A stretch of DNA of 64,000 nt from Spirosoma aureum (GCF_011604685.1 NZ_CP050063.1:5416501-5480500), one strand, 5' to 3'. Counted from the stretch's first letter, positions 51,166 to 62,054 are shown. Notes: generated by a model not told the origin, from the letters alone. A program made the numbers and translations.

Positions 51166-53262
51166 ATGACGAAATCCATATTCATCGCGTCGGTAGAGCC
51201 GTATACAGGAAAATCATTACTGGCATTGGGCTTAGTAAATAGTCTGCTGGGAAAAACGCAGAAAGTGGGCTATTTCAAACCCATTATTACGCAGCAAACG
51301 CCTGGTCAGAAAGAAATTCACATTGAAGCCATTCTGGACTATTTCGCGTTACCGATCAGCTACGAGGATACCTACGCCTTTACCCAGCAGGAAGCCCTGC
51401 AACATATGGAGTCGGAAGGCCGGGGCGAAATGCTCAATACCATCATCAGCAAGTATAAGAAACTGGAAGAAAGCTGTGATTTTACGGTCATCGAAGGGAG
51501 TGATTTTCTGGGTGAAGGCATCGCGTTCGAGTTTGAGTCCAATGCTGCCATTGCCAAAAACCTGGGCGCACCCGTCCTCATTATCATTACCGGCGAAAGT
51601 AAATCTACCGCACAGATCATCAGCTCAGCCCTGAGCGCCTTACAGGGCTTCGAAAGCCGGGAGGTACAGGTGCTTGGTTTGGTTGCCAATCGGGTGAAAC
51701 CCGAGCAAGTGGAGGATGTACGGGAACTGCTTCGAATGCAGCTACCCACCGACATGATGCTGACCGTCATTCCGTGGGAAAAACAGCTGCAAAGTCCGAC
51801 CATGAAGGAAATCAGGGACGCCCTGGGAGCCAGGGTACTCGTGGGCGAAAGCCTTCTTACTAACCAGGTCGATAATTTTGTTACAGGTGCCATGATGCTG
51901 CCGAACTTCCTGAATTACATCAAGGAAAACGTGCTGATCGTAACGCCGGGCGACCGGGGTGATATCATCATCGGGGCTTTGCAGGCAAATCTGTCGGCCA
52001 ATTATCCCAAAGTTGCGGGGATTGTGCTGACGGCCGGTACAGAACCCGACGAACCCATTACCCGCCTGATTGCGGGGCTTCAGACAGTCATTCCCATTCT
52101 GGCCGTTCAACAGGGCACCTTTGGTACAACAACAGCCATTGGGGCCATTCATTCCCGCATTACCGCCGATAACCGGAAGAAAATCGAACTGGCGATCGAC
52201 GTATTCGAGAAGAATGTGGACACCAAAGCGCTGGATAACCGGCTGGTAACCTTTCATTCGGAAGGAATTACCCCGCATATGTTTCAGTATCAGCTCGTCA
52301 AAGCGGCCCGAAGCCAGAAAAAACACATCGTTTTACCAGAAGGAAATGACGACCGAATTCTGAAAGCAGCCGCCCGACTGGTCGCACAAAACATCGTAGA
52401 CCTGACCATTCTGGGCGATGAGGCCGAAATTTTGGCATCCGCCAAACGGCTGGGCTTAACCCTCGACACCAGTGTTGTGTCTATTATTAACCCGGCCCTA
52501 TCGGAAAACTACGATTCATACGCGGCTACGTTGTACGAACTACGCAAAGCTAAAAACGTGAACCTCGACATGGCGCGGGATATGATGCTGGATGTATCGT
52601 ACTTCGGTACGATGATGGTTTACCAGGGACACGCTGATGGCATGGTGTCGGGGGCGGTTCACACGACCCAGCACACCATTCGGCCCGCCCTGCAATTTAT
52701 CAAGACCAAACCGGGCGTGTCACTGGTATCTTCGGTCTTTTTCATGTGTCTGCCCGACCGCGTATCCGTTTTTGGTGACTGTGCCGTGAATCCAAATCCA
52801 ACGGCCGCACAACTGGCCGAAATTGCGATATCCTCTGCCGAAAGCAGCGCCCGTTTTGGCATTGAGCCGCGTATTGCCATGCTTTCGTATTCGTCGGGAA
52901 CGTCGGGGGAAGGCGAAGACGTAGAGAAAGTACGGCAGGCAACCGCCATCGTTCAGGAAAAACGACCGGATTTGAAAATTGAAGGGCCTATTCAATATGA
53001 TGCAGCCGTAGACCCACTGGTGGGCAGCCAGAAGTTACCGAATTCTGAGGTAGCCGGTCGGGCCAGTGTGTTGATATTTCCTGACTTAAATACGGGCAAC
53101 AACACCTACAAAGCGGTTCAGCGGGAAACGGGTGCGCTTGCTATTGGCCCCATGCTTCAGGGCCTCAACAAACCCATTAATGACTTGAGCCGGGGCTGCA
53201 CGGTAGATGATGTGTTCAATACGGTTGTTATCACAGCCATTCAGTGTCAGGATAGTATGTAG
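51166..53262 (+). CDS. pta: Phosphate acetyltransferase
   Basis: A 698-residue enzyme of the long type. The N-terminal half has a P-loop-like domain (IFIASVEPYTGKSLLALGL) and a DRTGG domain (IVTPGDRGDIIIGALQA). The C-terminal catalytic PTA domain begins near residue 375 (KKHIVLPEGNDDRILKAAAR) and ends with PMLQGLNKPINDLSRGC. It interconverts acetyl phosphate and acetyl-CoA. Its place between xfp and ackA suggests it feeds phosphoketolase-derived acetyl phosphate into acetyl-CoA. Confidence 0.95.
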   Translation: MTKSIFIASVEPYTGKSLLALGLVNSLLGKTQKVGYFKPIITQQTPGQKEIHIEAILDYFALPISYEDTYAFTQQEALQHMESEGRGEMLNTIISKYKKLEESCDFTVIEGSDFLGEGIAFEFESNAAIAKNLGAPVLIIITGESKSTAQIISSALSALQGFESREVQVLGLVANRVKPEQVEDVRELLRMQLPTDMMLTVIPWEKQLQSPTMKEIRDALGARVLVGESLLTNQVDNFVTGAMMLPNFLNYIKENVLIVTPGDRGDIIIGALQANLSANYPKVAGIVLTAGTEPDEPITRLIAGLQTVIPILAVQQGTFGTTTAIGAIHSRITADNRKKIELAIDVFEKNVDTKALDNRLVTFHSEGITPHMFQYQLVKAARSQKKHIVLPEGNDDRILKAAARLVAQNIVDLTILGDEAEILASAKRLGLTLDTSVVSIINPALSENYDSYAATLYELRKAKNVNLDMARDMMLDVSYFGTMMVYQGHADGMVSGAVHTTQHTIRPALQFIKTKPGVSLVSSVFFMCLPDRVSVFGDCAVNPNPTAAQLAEIAISSAESSARFGIEPRIAMLSYSSGTSGEGEDVEKVRQATAIVQEKRPDLKIEGPIQYDAAVDPLVGSQKLPNSEVAGRASVLIFPDLNTGNNTYKAVQRETGALAIGPMLQGLNKPINDLSRGCTVDDVFNTVVITAIQCQDSM

Positions 53263-53337
53263 TATTTTTAAGTCGATTAACAGGGTTCAGGATTGGAATC
53301 AGGAAAACGCGTTAATCTTGCCAGAAAATAGACAAGC

Positions 53338-54537
53338 ATGTACATTTTAGTTATAAACGCCGGCAGTAGCTCCCTAAAATACCAGCTCTTTGATATGCCT
53401 TCCGACAAACCACTTTGTTCGGGGCTCATTGAACGAATTGGTACGGATGAGGCATTCATCCGGCATAAAATCCTGACTTCTGTTCCTGCGCAAACCATTG
53501 AACGGAAAGCCACAATTGCCGACCATACAGCCGGGCTTCAGCAGATGGTATACCTGTTGTCGGATGCTCAGATTGGCATAATTCATTCGGCCGACGAAAT
53601 TCAGGCCGTTGGCCATCGGGTCGTTCATGGGGGAGAACGCTTTGCTGGCGCTACACTGATCACACCGGCCGTTAAAGAAGCGATAAAAGCTTTGTTTCCG
53701 CTGGCTCCGCTCCACAATCCTGTCAATTACAAGTGCATCGAAATCGCAGAAAAGACATTTCCCAATGCCCGACAAATTGCGATTTTCGACACAGCTTTTC
53801 ACCAGACGATGCCTGCATACGCTTTCCGCTATGCGATTCCGGAAGAATTGTACGCAGAAGATGGCATCCGGGTTTATGGATTTCATGGCACCAGTCATAA
53901 ATATGTCAGCGAGAAAGCATCGGCCTGGTTAGGCAAACCTGATGCTAAACTTATCAGCCTGCACTTGGGAAATGGCTGTAGTATTACCGCTGTTCAGGCA
54001 GGCAAATCGATCGACACCAGCATGGGATTTAGCCCATTGGCTGGCTTAGTTATGGGAACCCGTTCGGGCGATATTGACCCCGCCATTATTTTCCATTTAG
54101 TTTCAAATGGCTACAGCCCTGACGAGGTGAATGATCTGCTCAATAAACAGTCGGGCATGCAGGGGCTTACAGGACTGAATGACATGCGCGATATTCGGAA
54201 AGCGCTGGAAGCTGGTAATCGGGCAGCCGCCCTTGCCCTTGATATCTATGCCTACCGAATCCGGAAATACATTGGCGCTTATGCCGCCGTTCTGAATGGT
54301 CTGGATGCCTTGCTATTTACGGCAGGCGTCGGTGAAAATGACAGCGCCATGCGTGAACAGGTTTGCAGTTCCCTGGATGTACTGAATATCCATCTTGATT
54401 CCTCCAAAAACAGCACTAGTTCGAGTGAGATTCGGGATGTTAGCCGCGCTGGTGCTGCAGTCAAAATTTTAGTCATTCCAACCAACGAAGAGTTGGAAAT
54501 TGCCATTCAAAGTTTTGAGCTGTTGTTCCCCAGTTAA
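53338..54537 (+). CDS. ackA: Acetate kinase
   Basis: A 399-residue kinase of full family length. The first signature is LVINAGSSSLKYQLFD, the second is YGFHGTSHKYVSEKA, and LHLGNGCSITAVQAGKSID and MGTRSGDIDPAI follow; HRVVHGGERF holds the substrate residues. It makes ATP and acetate from acetyl phosphate, or the reverse. It begins 75 bp after pta on the same strand, completing the xfp-pta-ackA set. Confidence 0.95.
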   Translation: MYILVINAGSSSLKYQLFDMPSDKPLCSGLIERIGTDEAFIRHKILTSVPAQTIERKATIADHTAGLQQMVYLLSDAQIGIIHSADEIQAVGHRVVHGGERFAGATLITPAVKEAIKALFPLAPLHNPVNYKCIEIAEKTFPNARQIAIFDTAFHQTMPAYAFRYAIPEELYAEDGIRVYGFHGTSHKYVSEKASAWLGKPDAKLISLHLGNGCSITAVQAGKSIDTSMGFSPLAGLVMGTRSGDIDPAIIFHLVSNGYSPDEVNDLLNKQSGMQGLTGLNDMRDIRKALEAGNRAAALALDIYAYRIRKYIGAYAAVLNGLDALLFTAGVGENDSAMREQVCSSLDVLNIHLDSSKNSTSSSEIRDVSRAGAAVKILVIPTNEELEIAIQSFELLFPS

Positions 54538-55122
54538 TATAATCCTGTAACATCTGCTGCATAAAAGACCAACCAACGAACAAGGTTTCTGACAACGAAC
54601 ATTTGGCAGGCAGTAAATTTATTGGCTCGGAAATGAAATATGGCTATTGCATATAGTTGGTCAGCAAACTATATGCCGGGTTTTGGCTGATAATTTCTAC
54701 CCTTCAACTAGACAATTCATTTCATATAGGTATTCGACCATTTGGTTAGCCATTTGCTGCTTTTTGAGATAAATAGCGATTATCAAAATTGTGTGGCATC
54801 AGAATTGTTTTCATTCCGTCAAACTATCAGTACCAGAACGTTCTAAGTGCTAATACCGATTGGATTTTTTCCGATTTAGTCCCTGATTATCAGCAAAATA
54901 CCTTTTTCACTTTCTTCATTTAGGGGTAACAATCATCGCTTTTGAATACGTAAAGCAATTTGTGAGTATAACAACTCATTAACCATATGATCTACAGCTA
55001 CCCCTGAAGAAGATTAGCGGTTATAAAGTATTTACTGATTTATTGTCGTCACCTGATCGATTTCGATTTGGAGCAAGAGGGTTCTAGCTTAACTGTGCAT
55101 CTATCAACTAGTTACAAGAAAA
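54538..55122. other. Intergenic region with hairpin at 54649-54676
   Basis: A 585-bp gap after ackA. A perfect 10-bp inverted repeat, GCATATAGTT (54649-54658) with 54667-54676, has an 8-nt loop and is followed by CGGGTTTT, a weak terminator candidate for the acetate operon. The rest is AT-rich without a credible gene. Confidence 0.45.
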
Positions 55123-56547
55123 ATGATAAACAACTTATCCAGAAGTCTGCTTCTACAGATCTGTTTGTTATTAAGTGGCTACTCGCAAGCCCAACAACCC
55201 ATCAGCAATCAGCCAGCTACGTCAATCGCTACAGATTGGGCCGATATGACCGTGCGGATCATGACAAAAGCACCTAAAAACACACCAACGTACGGGTCCA
55301 GAGCCATTGGCTATCTGGGCCTGACCATGTACGAAACAGTGGTCTATTCCTCTCCGAAGCATCGCTCAGTGATGCGAAAATTGGCTGACACGCTTACGTT
55401 ACCAAAACCCGATCTTCAGAAAGCCTACTGCTGGGAACTCGCCCTCAATGCCGGGCAAGCTTATATGCTAAAAGCCTTTTATGCCTATACGAATAGAACG
55501 CTATCGATTGACTCGCTGGAAGAAGCTATCCGCCATCGCTATGCAGCAAGCCTTACACCAGAGGTAGTTGATCGATCGGAACAATTTGGCAAAGCCATCG
55601 CCACAAAGATTTACGAATGGTCGAAGAGCGATGGGGGACATGAAGGATACCTTTACAATTTCCCTAAAGATTACGAACGCGCCCAGGGTCCAGGCCTGTG
55701 GGTACCCCCTGTAATTGGCCAGTCAAATACCAAAATTCCAATGCACCCTACCTGGGGTAAGAATCGACCGTTTTCTTTCCGCAATGCCCAACTGCCATTG
55801 CCTAAACCACTGGTCTATTCGACTGATACGACGAGTAAGTATTTTCGGCAATACAAAGAAGTATTTGATCGACATAAGTCGCTTACGGATTCAGACCGAG
55901 CTATTGTGATGTGGTGGGGCGATGACCCAATTGAGACTTGCTCTCCTCCTGGTCACTCGTACAATCTGGCTACGATTGCGATTCGCAACAGTGATGCCGG
56001 TCTGGTAAAAGCCGCCGAAACCTATGCACGAGTGGGAATGGCCGTTGCTGATGCGTTTATCTGCTGCTGGAAAGCTAAATTTACCTTTATGGTAGAACGT
56101 CCTTCTTCCTTTATTAAAGCCCGGATTTCTACCACTACGAACAAGCGGTATTCGTGGTTACCTTTTTTTCTGGAACCCCCTTTTCCTTCCTTTTATTCGG
56201 GCCATGCGGTACAATCGGCTGCCACAGCCACGGTTCTGACCGAATTGTATGGTCCTGGTTTTTCATTTACTGATAATACACATTCTCACCGCCCCCAACT
56301 GACGTATTATATTCAGGGGCCGTTGCCCGATAATCCAAATCCTACCAATAATATCTATCTACTTCCAAACTTTTCCACGCATACATTAAAGTTTGAAGCC
56401 CGCCACTACACTTCGTTTTGGGCGGCTGCTCAGGAGTGTGCCGATTCGCGATTGTTAGGTGGTATCCATACCCGATACGATAATGAAGTTGGCTTGGCTG
56501 AAGGTGCTAAAATAGGCCATAATATTAACGCGCTCCGCTGGCACTAG
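55123..56547 (+). CDS. Vanadium-dependent haloperoxidase family protein (PAP2-type), secreted
   Basis: A 474-residue protein with a signal peptide (about 1-23, ending YSQAQ). All three vanadate/phosphate-binding blocks are visible: Lys319-x6-Arg326-Pro327 (KFTFMVERP), PSFYSGHA with His361, and Ser442-Arg443-x5-His449-x3-Asp453 (SRLLGGIHTRYD). The fold is shared by haloperoxidases and PAP2 acid phosphatases, and the KX6RP spacing is the common one, so activity on halide or on a phosphate ester cannot be decided from sequence. It stands alone, with a terminator 134 bp downstream. Confidence 0.82.
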   Translation: MINNLSRSLLLQICLLLSGYSQAQQPISNQPATSIATDWADMTVRIMTKAPKNTPTYGSRAIGYLGLTMYETVVYSSPKHRSVMRKLADTLTLPKPDLQKAYCWELALNAGQAYMLKAFYAYTNRTLSIDSLEEAIRHRYAASLTPEVVDRSEQFGKAIATKIYEWSKSDGGHEGYLYNFPKDYERAQGPGLWVPPVIGQSNTKIPMHPTWGKNRPFSFRNAQLPLPKPLVYSTDTTSKYFRQYKEVFDRHKSLTDSDRAIVMWWGDDPIETCSPPGHSYNLATIAIRNSDAGLVKAAETYARVGMAVADAFICCWKAKFTFMVERPSSFIKARISTTTNKRYSWLPFFLEPPFPSFYSGHAVQSAATATVLTELYGPGFSFTDNTHSHRPQLTYYIQGPLPDNPNPTNNIYLLPNFSTHTLKFEARHYTSFWAAAQECADSRLLGGIHTRYDNEVGLAEGAKIGHNINALRWH

Positions 56548-57166
56548 GCTGGTAGATTTGTGGATGGTCGAATGTGATAACTGCCAATGCCAGGCGCATA
56601 TGCATTTACCCAAATTTAAACTGGTATAATTACTGCTATAGCTTGTCCGACCCACTCATTGCGCATTCAGTTGCTATTTTACGGATCTAGGTCTTTCTTA
56701 GATCCGTTTGTTTTATCACAACGTTACTTTTTACTTTAAGCCGCCTTGAACTCCAAATAGAGCTTTGAAAACTCAAGGCCAGCCCCTGCGATTATTGCAA
56801 AAGAATGAGCAAATAAACCGGATTAAAACCACCAAGCGAACGACGTATAAGTAGCTCCGTTACACAACAAGTTGTGAATTAACATAGGCAACTCTCTCAA
56901 CTTTATGCTGAATCTATACGCACGTTGAAGAACAGTATTACAGAAGTTAAGCCTTCCATAATACCCAAAATCGGAAAAGGTATTTATCTATAAAAGGGTA
57001 CATTTTCCATTTCAATCTACTGCATACTGTCAATGCAACGATTCTTTATAGACATAGTAGTCTATTAAATAATAAATAAAAATTAATTTTAAATAAACAT
57101 TTATTCACCCATTTTGATAAATCACTTGTAGTACTATGTGAATAAGAGCCGTAATTATTGTACTAT
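56548..57166. other. Intergenic region before the AT-rich locus, terminator at 56681-56714
   Basis: The hairpin ACGGATCTA (56681-56689) with TAGATCCGT (56699-56707), loop 9 nt, is followed by TTGTTTT to 56714 and is a good rho-independent terminator on the plus strand for the haloperoxidase gene. The remaining 450 bp become strongly AT-rich toward the next susC gene and hold no gene. Confidence 0.7.
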
Positions 57167-60100
57167 ATGAATAATTTCAAAATCTCTACAAATTGGATAC
57201 TTATCCATTGGAAAAAATTAACTCGAATGTTTTTTTTGATGAGTCTAGTATGTTGCTATGCAAACGTTCAGGCCAATGAATTGGAGCAAAAGTTGACAAT
57301 TTCCGGCAATAACATCAATATTCAGAAGGTATTTCAAACAATTAAACGAAAGACTGGCCTGACAATCTTTTACAGTAATGAGCTACTAAATGATAAAGCA
57401 AAAGTGAATATCGATTTTAAGAATCAGACGGTCAGCAAGGTTCTTGACTATATTTTGCATGATAAGAATATTGGCTATAAAGTAACGAGCAGTAATGTTA
57501 TCACCCTAACAAAACTGCCTGAAAAAAAACGCGAAGAAACACAAGTTATTATTCTGCAAGTGAATGAGATATTGATAACAGGTTCTGTTTCTGATTCAAA
57601 AGGGGAAGCACTTATTGGGGTAAGCATCGTGATTAGGGGTACAACTAAAGGTACAATCACTGATAAGGATGGCAAGTTTAGTATTTCCGTAAATAGTTCC
57701 AGCAATATACTCACTTTTTCCTTTGTAGGCTTTAAGTCATTGGATGTACCCGTCGATTCCAGAACAACAATAAATGTTGTTCTGGAATCAAGTCTAAACG
57801 TTTTGGATGAAGCGGTTGTAGTAGGCTATGGTACTCAGAAAAAAAGTGATATTTCAGGAGCAATTTCATCCATTAAGGGTAATGATTTAACTAGTACGCC
57901 CTCGAATACCCTAATTCAGTCTATGCAAGGCAGGGCCAGTGGTGTTGACATTCGTGCTGCTTCCAATGCACCGGGTGGGGGCATGAGAATTAGAATAAGA
58001 GGCACAAACTCAATTAATGCTTCGAGTCAGCCCCTGTATGTTATAGATGGTTTTCCTATTGACAATATTAGTACATCACCTGATGCGGCTGGTAGTACGG
58101 CACAGCCAGCCGATCCATTATCATCGATAAGCCCTAGTTCAATTGCCTCCGTCGAAATCCTTAAAGATGCTTCGGCAACGGCTATTTATGGTGCCAGGGG
58201 GGCCAATGGTGTAGTTATTATTACAACAAAAAGAGGAACCGAAGGTAAACCAACTGTAGAATTCGACTATAGTTTAAAAATTGCCAGAGTAAGAAAGAAG
58301 CTTGATTTGGCCAATGCAGAGGAATTGGCAATACTAACTAATGAATGGGCAACCAATACAAATGTGCCACTGATCTATGATGGCATTAACAAACCACTAC
58401 CTATTAAACTTGGGGAAGGCACTGACTGGCAGGATCAAATTTTTAGAACTGCCCAAACTAACACCTATAATTTATCAGTATCGGGAGGAACTCCTACTAC
58501 CAAATATTTGATTTCGGGTAACTATCTGAATGAGGATGGAATCATTATAGAATCCAACTTCAAACGAGGGGGATTAAAATTTAACCTGGATCAAAATTTT
58601 GGCAAAAGAATTAGAGCCGGAATAAGCTTAAACCTCAATCGATCCATCAATCATGCGATTCCGAGTGATGGTAGTGGCTTTCAGAATGATTCTCCTTTGT
58701 GGAATGCGTTGGCTACAACACCTGTTATACCTGTTGTCGATGAGGCCGGGAATTATGTACATAATCACATTGAAACCTTTAAAATTTTAGAAAACCCGGT
58801 TTCAATTGCAAAGACCAGAACCGACATTACGACTATTAATAGAACCCTGGGAACAGCATTTGTAGATTTTGATATCTTGAAAAATTTGGTTTTCAGGGTA
58901 AAATTCGGTACCGATCTAATAAATTCAAAAAGAAATACTTACGTTCCTAATACCGCTCAAACACAGGCCCTTCCTAATTTGGGAATTGCATCGATAGGTG
59001 CTCTACAAAGCCTAAATGCACTGGCTGAATACACGCTTACCTATTCAGGCTCTATTGGTGATAATAATAGGATTACAGCAATGGGGGGATATACTTATCA
59101 GGAAAGAAAAACAGAAAATTCACTAACTACCGTCCAGGACTTCTTTACCAACACGTTATCATATAACAACTTAGGGATCGGGGCAAATATAAGGCCATCC
59201 AGTAGCAGTGCGGTTGAAACAGGGCTCTTATCGTATATAGGTAGGCTAACTTTTATTAATCGCGACAAGTATATTTTTACAGGAACTATCCGGAGAGACG
59301 GCTCTTCAAAGTTTGCAATTAACAATAAATGGGGGGTCTTTCCATCAGCTGCTTTAGCCTGGCGCATTAATAAAGAGCCATTTATGGCCAACATCTCAGC
59401 TATCAATGACCTGAAGTTACGATCAAGCTATGGGTTCACAGGGAATGAAAGTATTGGTGCATATTCTTCACTAGCTTTATATAACACGTCCAAACCTATT
59501 ATTGGTGGGATTCCAGTAGTAGGATTAGCTCCTAATAGGATTCCTAACCCAAATTTGAAATGGGAAAAAACTTCGCAGTTTAATGTTGGCCTCGACCTGG
59601 AAGCCTTTAACGGTAAGGTTACTTTTACCGCAGAGTATTATTACAAAAAAACGGCAGATCTTCTACTAAATGTTTCGATACCTAATCAGTCAGGGTATGG
59701 ATCTTCCGTACAAAACATCGGGGTAATCGCCAATAAAGGTTTTGAATTCAGTTTAGGATTGAATAATCAATTTAGAAGTGTTAAATGGACATCTAACGTC
59801 AATATTTCACTTAATCGGAATAAAGTACTGGTCCTGGCGACGGGACCTAATAAACTCATTTTCGATATTGGACAAGGCGAATCGGCGGGCTTTTCTATTG
59901 CCGAAATTGGCAAACCATTGGGCATGTTTTATGGATACCGTTTTGATGGAATATGGCAAACAAAGGAAGAAATAATAGCCGCCGGATATAAAGTGGGCGG
60001 ACTTTTCAATCCAGGTATGGTACGGTATAAAGATTTGAACGGTGATGGTTTCAAACAAAATACCGACGACAGAGAAGTTATTGGCAACCCTAATCCCAAA

Positions 60101-60595
60101 TTCATTTTTGGTTTCTCGAATTCACTCGCCTATAAAAATTGGAATTTGCTGATCTTCATAAATGGTAGCTATGGCAATGAAATCGCTAATTTAAATAGAA
60201 TGGGGTTATTAGCACAACCTCAAAAACACAATGTATTGCAGGAATATTTTGATCAACGATGGAAAGGACCTGGAACAAGTAACACTATTGAAGCTCCAAT
60301 TTCTCACGGAGCAGAATGGAAGAACTTTAGCGACCGAGACGTTTTAGATGGCTCTTATTTACGATTCAAAACCTTGAGTTTATCTTATGATTTTTCAAAA
60401 AACAATTTTGGGTTTGAATGGCTCAAACGTTCGCAAATCTATATCGCTATTGATAATTTGTTTACAATAACCAAGTATTCAGGGTTTGATCCTGAAGTAG
60501 ATCTCTATTCGTCAAGTAATGTCCAGCTTGGTGTAGACAATGGGGCCTACCCCTCATCGAAAAGCATAAGAATTGGAATAAAATTAGGATTTTAA
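57167..60595 (+). CDS. SusC/RagA TonB-dependent transporter with STN domain (third locus, AT-rich)
   Basis: A 1142-residue transporter from the ATG at 57167 (a TTG three codons earlier is less likely). Signal peptide (MFFLMSLVCCYANVQA), STN domain (LTISGNNINIQKVFQTIKRK), carboxypeptidase-like domain (ITGSVSDSKGEALIGVSIVI), the segment AVVVGYGTQKKSDISGAIS, plug ending IYGARGANGVVIITTKRG, and barrel ending IGIKLGF. Codon use is much richer in A and T than in the two other SusC genes here, suggesting a separate origin. Its sigma/anti-sigma partners are not upstream; a FecR gene lies convergent beyond the sulfatase. Confidence 0.94.
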   Translation: MNNFKISTNWILIHWKKLTRMFFLMSLVCCYANVQANELEQKLTISGNNINIQKVFQTIKRKTGLTIFYSNELLNDKAKVNIDFKNQTVSKVLDYILHDKNIGYKVTSSNVITLTKLPEKKREETQVIILQVNEILITGSVSDSKGEALIGVSIVIRGTTKGTITDKDGKFSISVNSSSNILTFSFVGFKSLDVPVDSRTTINVVLESSLNVLDEAVVVGYGTQKKSDISGAISSIKGNDLTSTPSNTLIQSMQGRASGVDIRAASNAPGGGMRIRIRGTNSINASSQPLYVIDGFPIDNISTSPDAAGSTAQPADPLSSISPSSIASVEILKDASATAIYGARGANGVVIITTKRGTEGKPTVEFDYSLKIARVRKKLDLANAEELAILTNEWATNTNVPLIYDGINKPLPIKLGEGTDWQDQIFRTAQTNTYNLSVSGGTPTTKYLISGNYLNEDGIIIESNFKRGGLKFNLDQNFGKRIRAGISLNLNRSINHAIPSDGSGFQNDSPLWNALATTPVIPVVDEAGNYVHNHIETFKILENPVSIAKTRTDITTINRTLGTAFVDFDILKNLVFRVKFGTDLINSKRNTYVPNTAQTQALPNLGIASIGALQSLNALAEYTLTYSGSIGDNNRITAMGGYTYQERKTENSLTTVQDFFTNTLSYNNLGIGANIRPSSSSAVETGLLSYIGRLTFINRDKYIFTGTIRRDGSSKFAINNKWGVFPSAALAWRINKEPFMANISAINDLKLRSSYGFTGNESIGAYSSLALYNTSKPIIGGIPVVGLAPNRIPNPNLKWEKTSQFNVGLDLEAFNGKVTFTAEYYYKKTADLLLNVSIPNQSGYGSSVQNIGVIANKGFEFSLGLNNQFRSVKWTSNVNISLNRNKVLVLATGPNKLIFDIGQGESAGFSIAEIGKPLGMFYGYRFDGIWQTKEEIIAAGYKVGGLFNPGMVRYKDLNGDGFKQNTDDREVIGNPNPKFIFGFSNSLAYKNWNLLIFINGSYGNEIANLNRMGLLAQPQKHNVLQEYFDQRWKGPGTSNTIEAPISHGAEWKNFSDRDVLDGSYLRFKTLSLSYDFSKNNFGFEWLKRSQIYIAIDNLFTITKYSGFDPEVDLYSSSNVQLGVDNGAYPSSKSIRIGIKLGF

Positions 60596-60608
60596 TCACA
60601 GAAATATC

Positions 60609-62054
60609 ATGAAACTGCAAAGTGCCAAACGCTTTTTGTCGCTAATTAATATAATTTTACTTACAGGTTGCGAGCATATATTGATTGAAAACCCGTCAAG
60701 CAATATAAGTAGTGTTAATTTTTACAAAAATGAAGCTGACGCTTTATCTGGATTGTACGGCGCATATTCGCAATTGTATAACATATACAATAATTCGTAT
60801 ATAGAATACGGTGAATTAAATGCCGATAACCTTAAAGGCTCTTACGTAAATACAGGCAACATTTTTGATATGTTTTCTATTAGTAATGAATCAACTGCTT
60901 CATTCTGGCAAAATTCTTTTAGTGGCGTAAATTTAGCCAACGAAGTTATTTATTACACAGATAGAATTAAAGCTCCTGCAGATAAAAAAGCGATTATAAT
61001 TGCTGAAGCACGAGCATTGCGGGCAATTTATTATTTTAATCTTGTTCGCGCCATGGGAGGAGTCCCAATATACAAGACACCCACCTTAGGATTCGAAAAT
61101 ATTAATAATCCAAGGTCAACGCAAGAAGAGGTGTATACGCTAATAGTGGAAGATTTAAAAAATGCCGAGAATGTGCTACCACGATCAAGTATAGCCGGGC
61201 GGATTAATTCCAATATTGCAACGGCGCTTTTAGCAAGAATTTACTTATTCCGAAGCGACTTTAAAAATGCCTTCGCTAGTGCAAAGAGAATCATCGATAG
61301 TGGTAAGTATAAACTTTTCAATGATTATACAGATGCTTTTAAGCCAGATAAAAAAAATGGCATTGAGCATATCTTTCAAATACAATATTTGTCTGGTGAG
61401 CAAAATTCGGGGATTCCTGGCGCGTTTGGACCAAGATCACCCGCTGGTCCATATAATGGTACATTTTGGGCCAAAACATCTGTTTCAGGAAATTATGAAC
61501 CAGAACAATCATTTGTAAATGAAAACCCCAAGTCTTATCGAAAAAGTGTTACAATAGCGAATAGCTATCTAGATATAAATGGCACGGGAAAAGTAATAAC
61601 AATGAATGAAGTGTACAAAGGGAAATTTCCTTACTACATCAGCAAGTTCGACGACAGGGCCTCTGAATTACAATCCGGGGAAAACTTTAATGTCATACGC
61701 TATGCAGATATCCTGCTAATTGCTGCCGAATCGATAAATGAGATTGATCCTCAAAATGCCGATAAGTATAAATGGATTAATCAAATAAGAGAGCGCGCTC
61801 GCAATGGAATCAAAGATGATTTGCCAGATCTAGCCAATCTTTCTCAAGATGAATTCAGAACTGCAGTATTATCAGAGCGTAGGTTCGAATTGGCTTTTGA
61901 AGGAGAAAGAGCCTGGGATTTGAAAAGAAGAGGTCTGTTTCTGAAAACTATGCGGGCACAAGGCGCTATTATTGAGGATTATATGTTATTATTCCCAATT
62001 CCAAATACACAAATCATTCTCAATCCAAATCTGATTCAAAATCCGGGTTGGTGA
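60609..62054 (+). CDS. SusD/RagB family lipoprotein (third locus)
   Basis: A 481-residue SusD-like protein with a lipobox (IILLTGCEH). Signatures are AEARALRAIYYFNLVRAMGG and the C-terminal LSERRFELAFEGERAWDLKR with LFPIPNTQIILNPNLIQNPG. It starts 13 bp after susC and is co-translated. With a sulfatase as the next gene, a sulfated glycan is a likely ligand, but that is inferred. Confidence 0.93.
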   Translation: MKLQSAKRFLSLINIILLTGCEHILIENPSSNISSVNFYKNEADALSGLYGAYSQLYNIYNNSYIEYGELNADNLKGSYVNTGNIFDMFSISNESTASFWQNSFSGVNLANEVIYYTDRIKAPADKKAIIIAEARALRAIYYFNLVRAMGGVPIYKTPTLGFENINNPRSTQEEVYTLIVEDLKNAENVLPRSSIAGRINSNIATALLARIYLFRSDFKNAFASAKRIIDSGKYKLFNDYTDAFKPDKKNGIEHIFQIQYLSGEQNSGIPGAFGPRSPAGPYNGTFWAKTSVSGNYEPEQSFVNENPKSYRKSVTIANSYLDINGTGKVITMNEVYKGKFPYYISKFDDRASELQSGENFNVIRYADILLIAAESINEIDPQNADKYKWINQIRERARNGIKDDLPDLANLSQDEFRTAVLSERRFELAFEGERAWDLKRRGLFLKTMRAQGAIIEDYMLLFPIPNTQIILNPNLIQNPGW

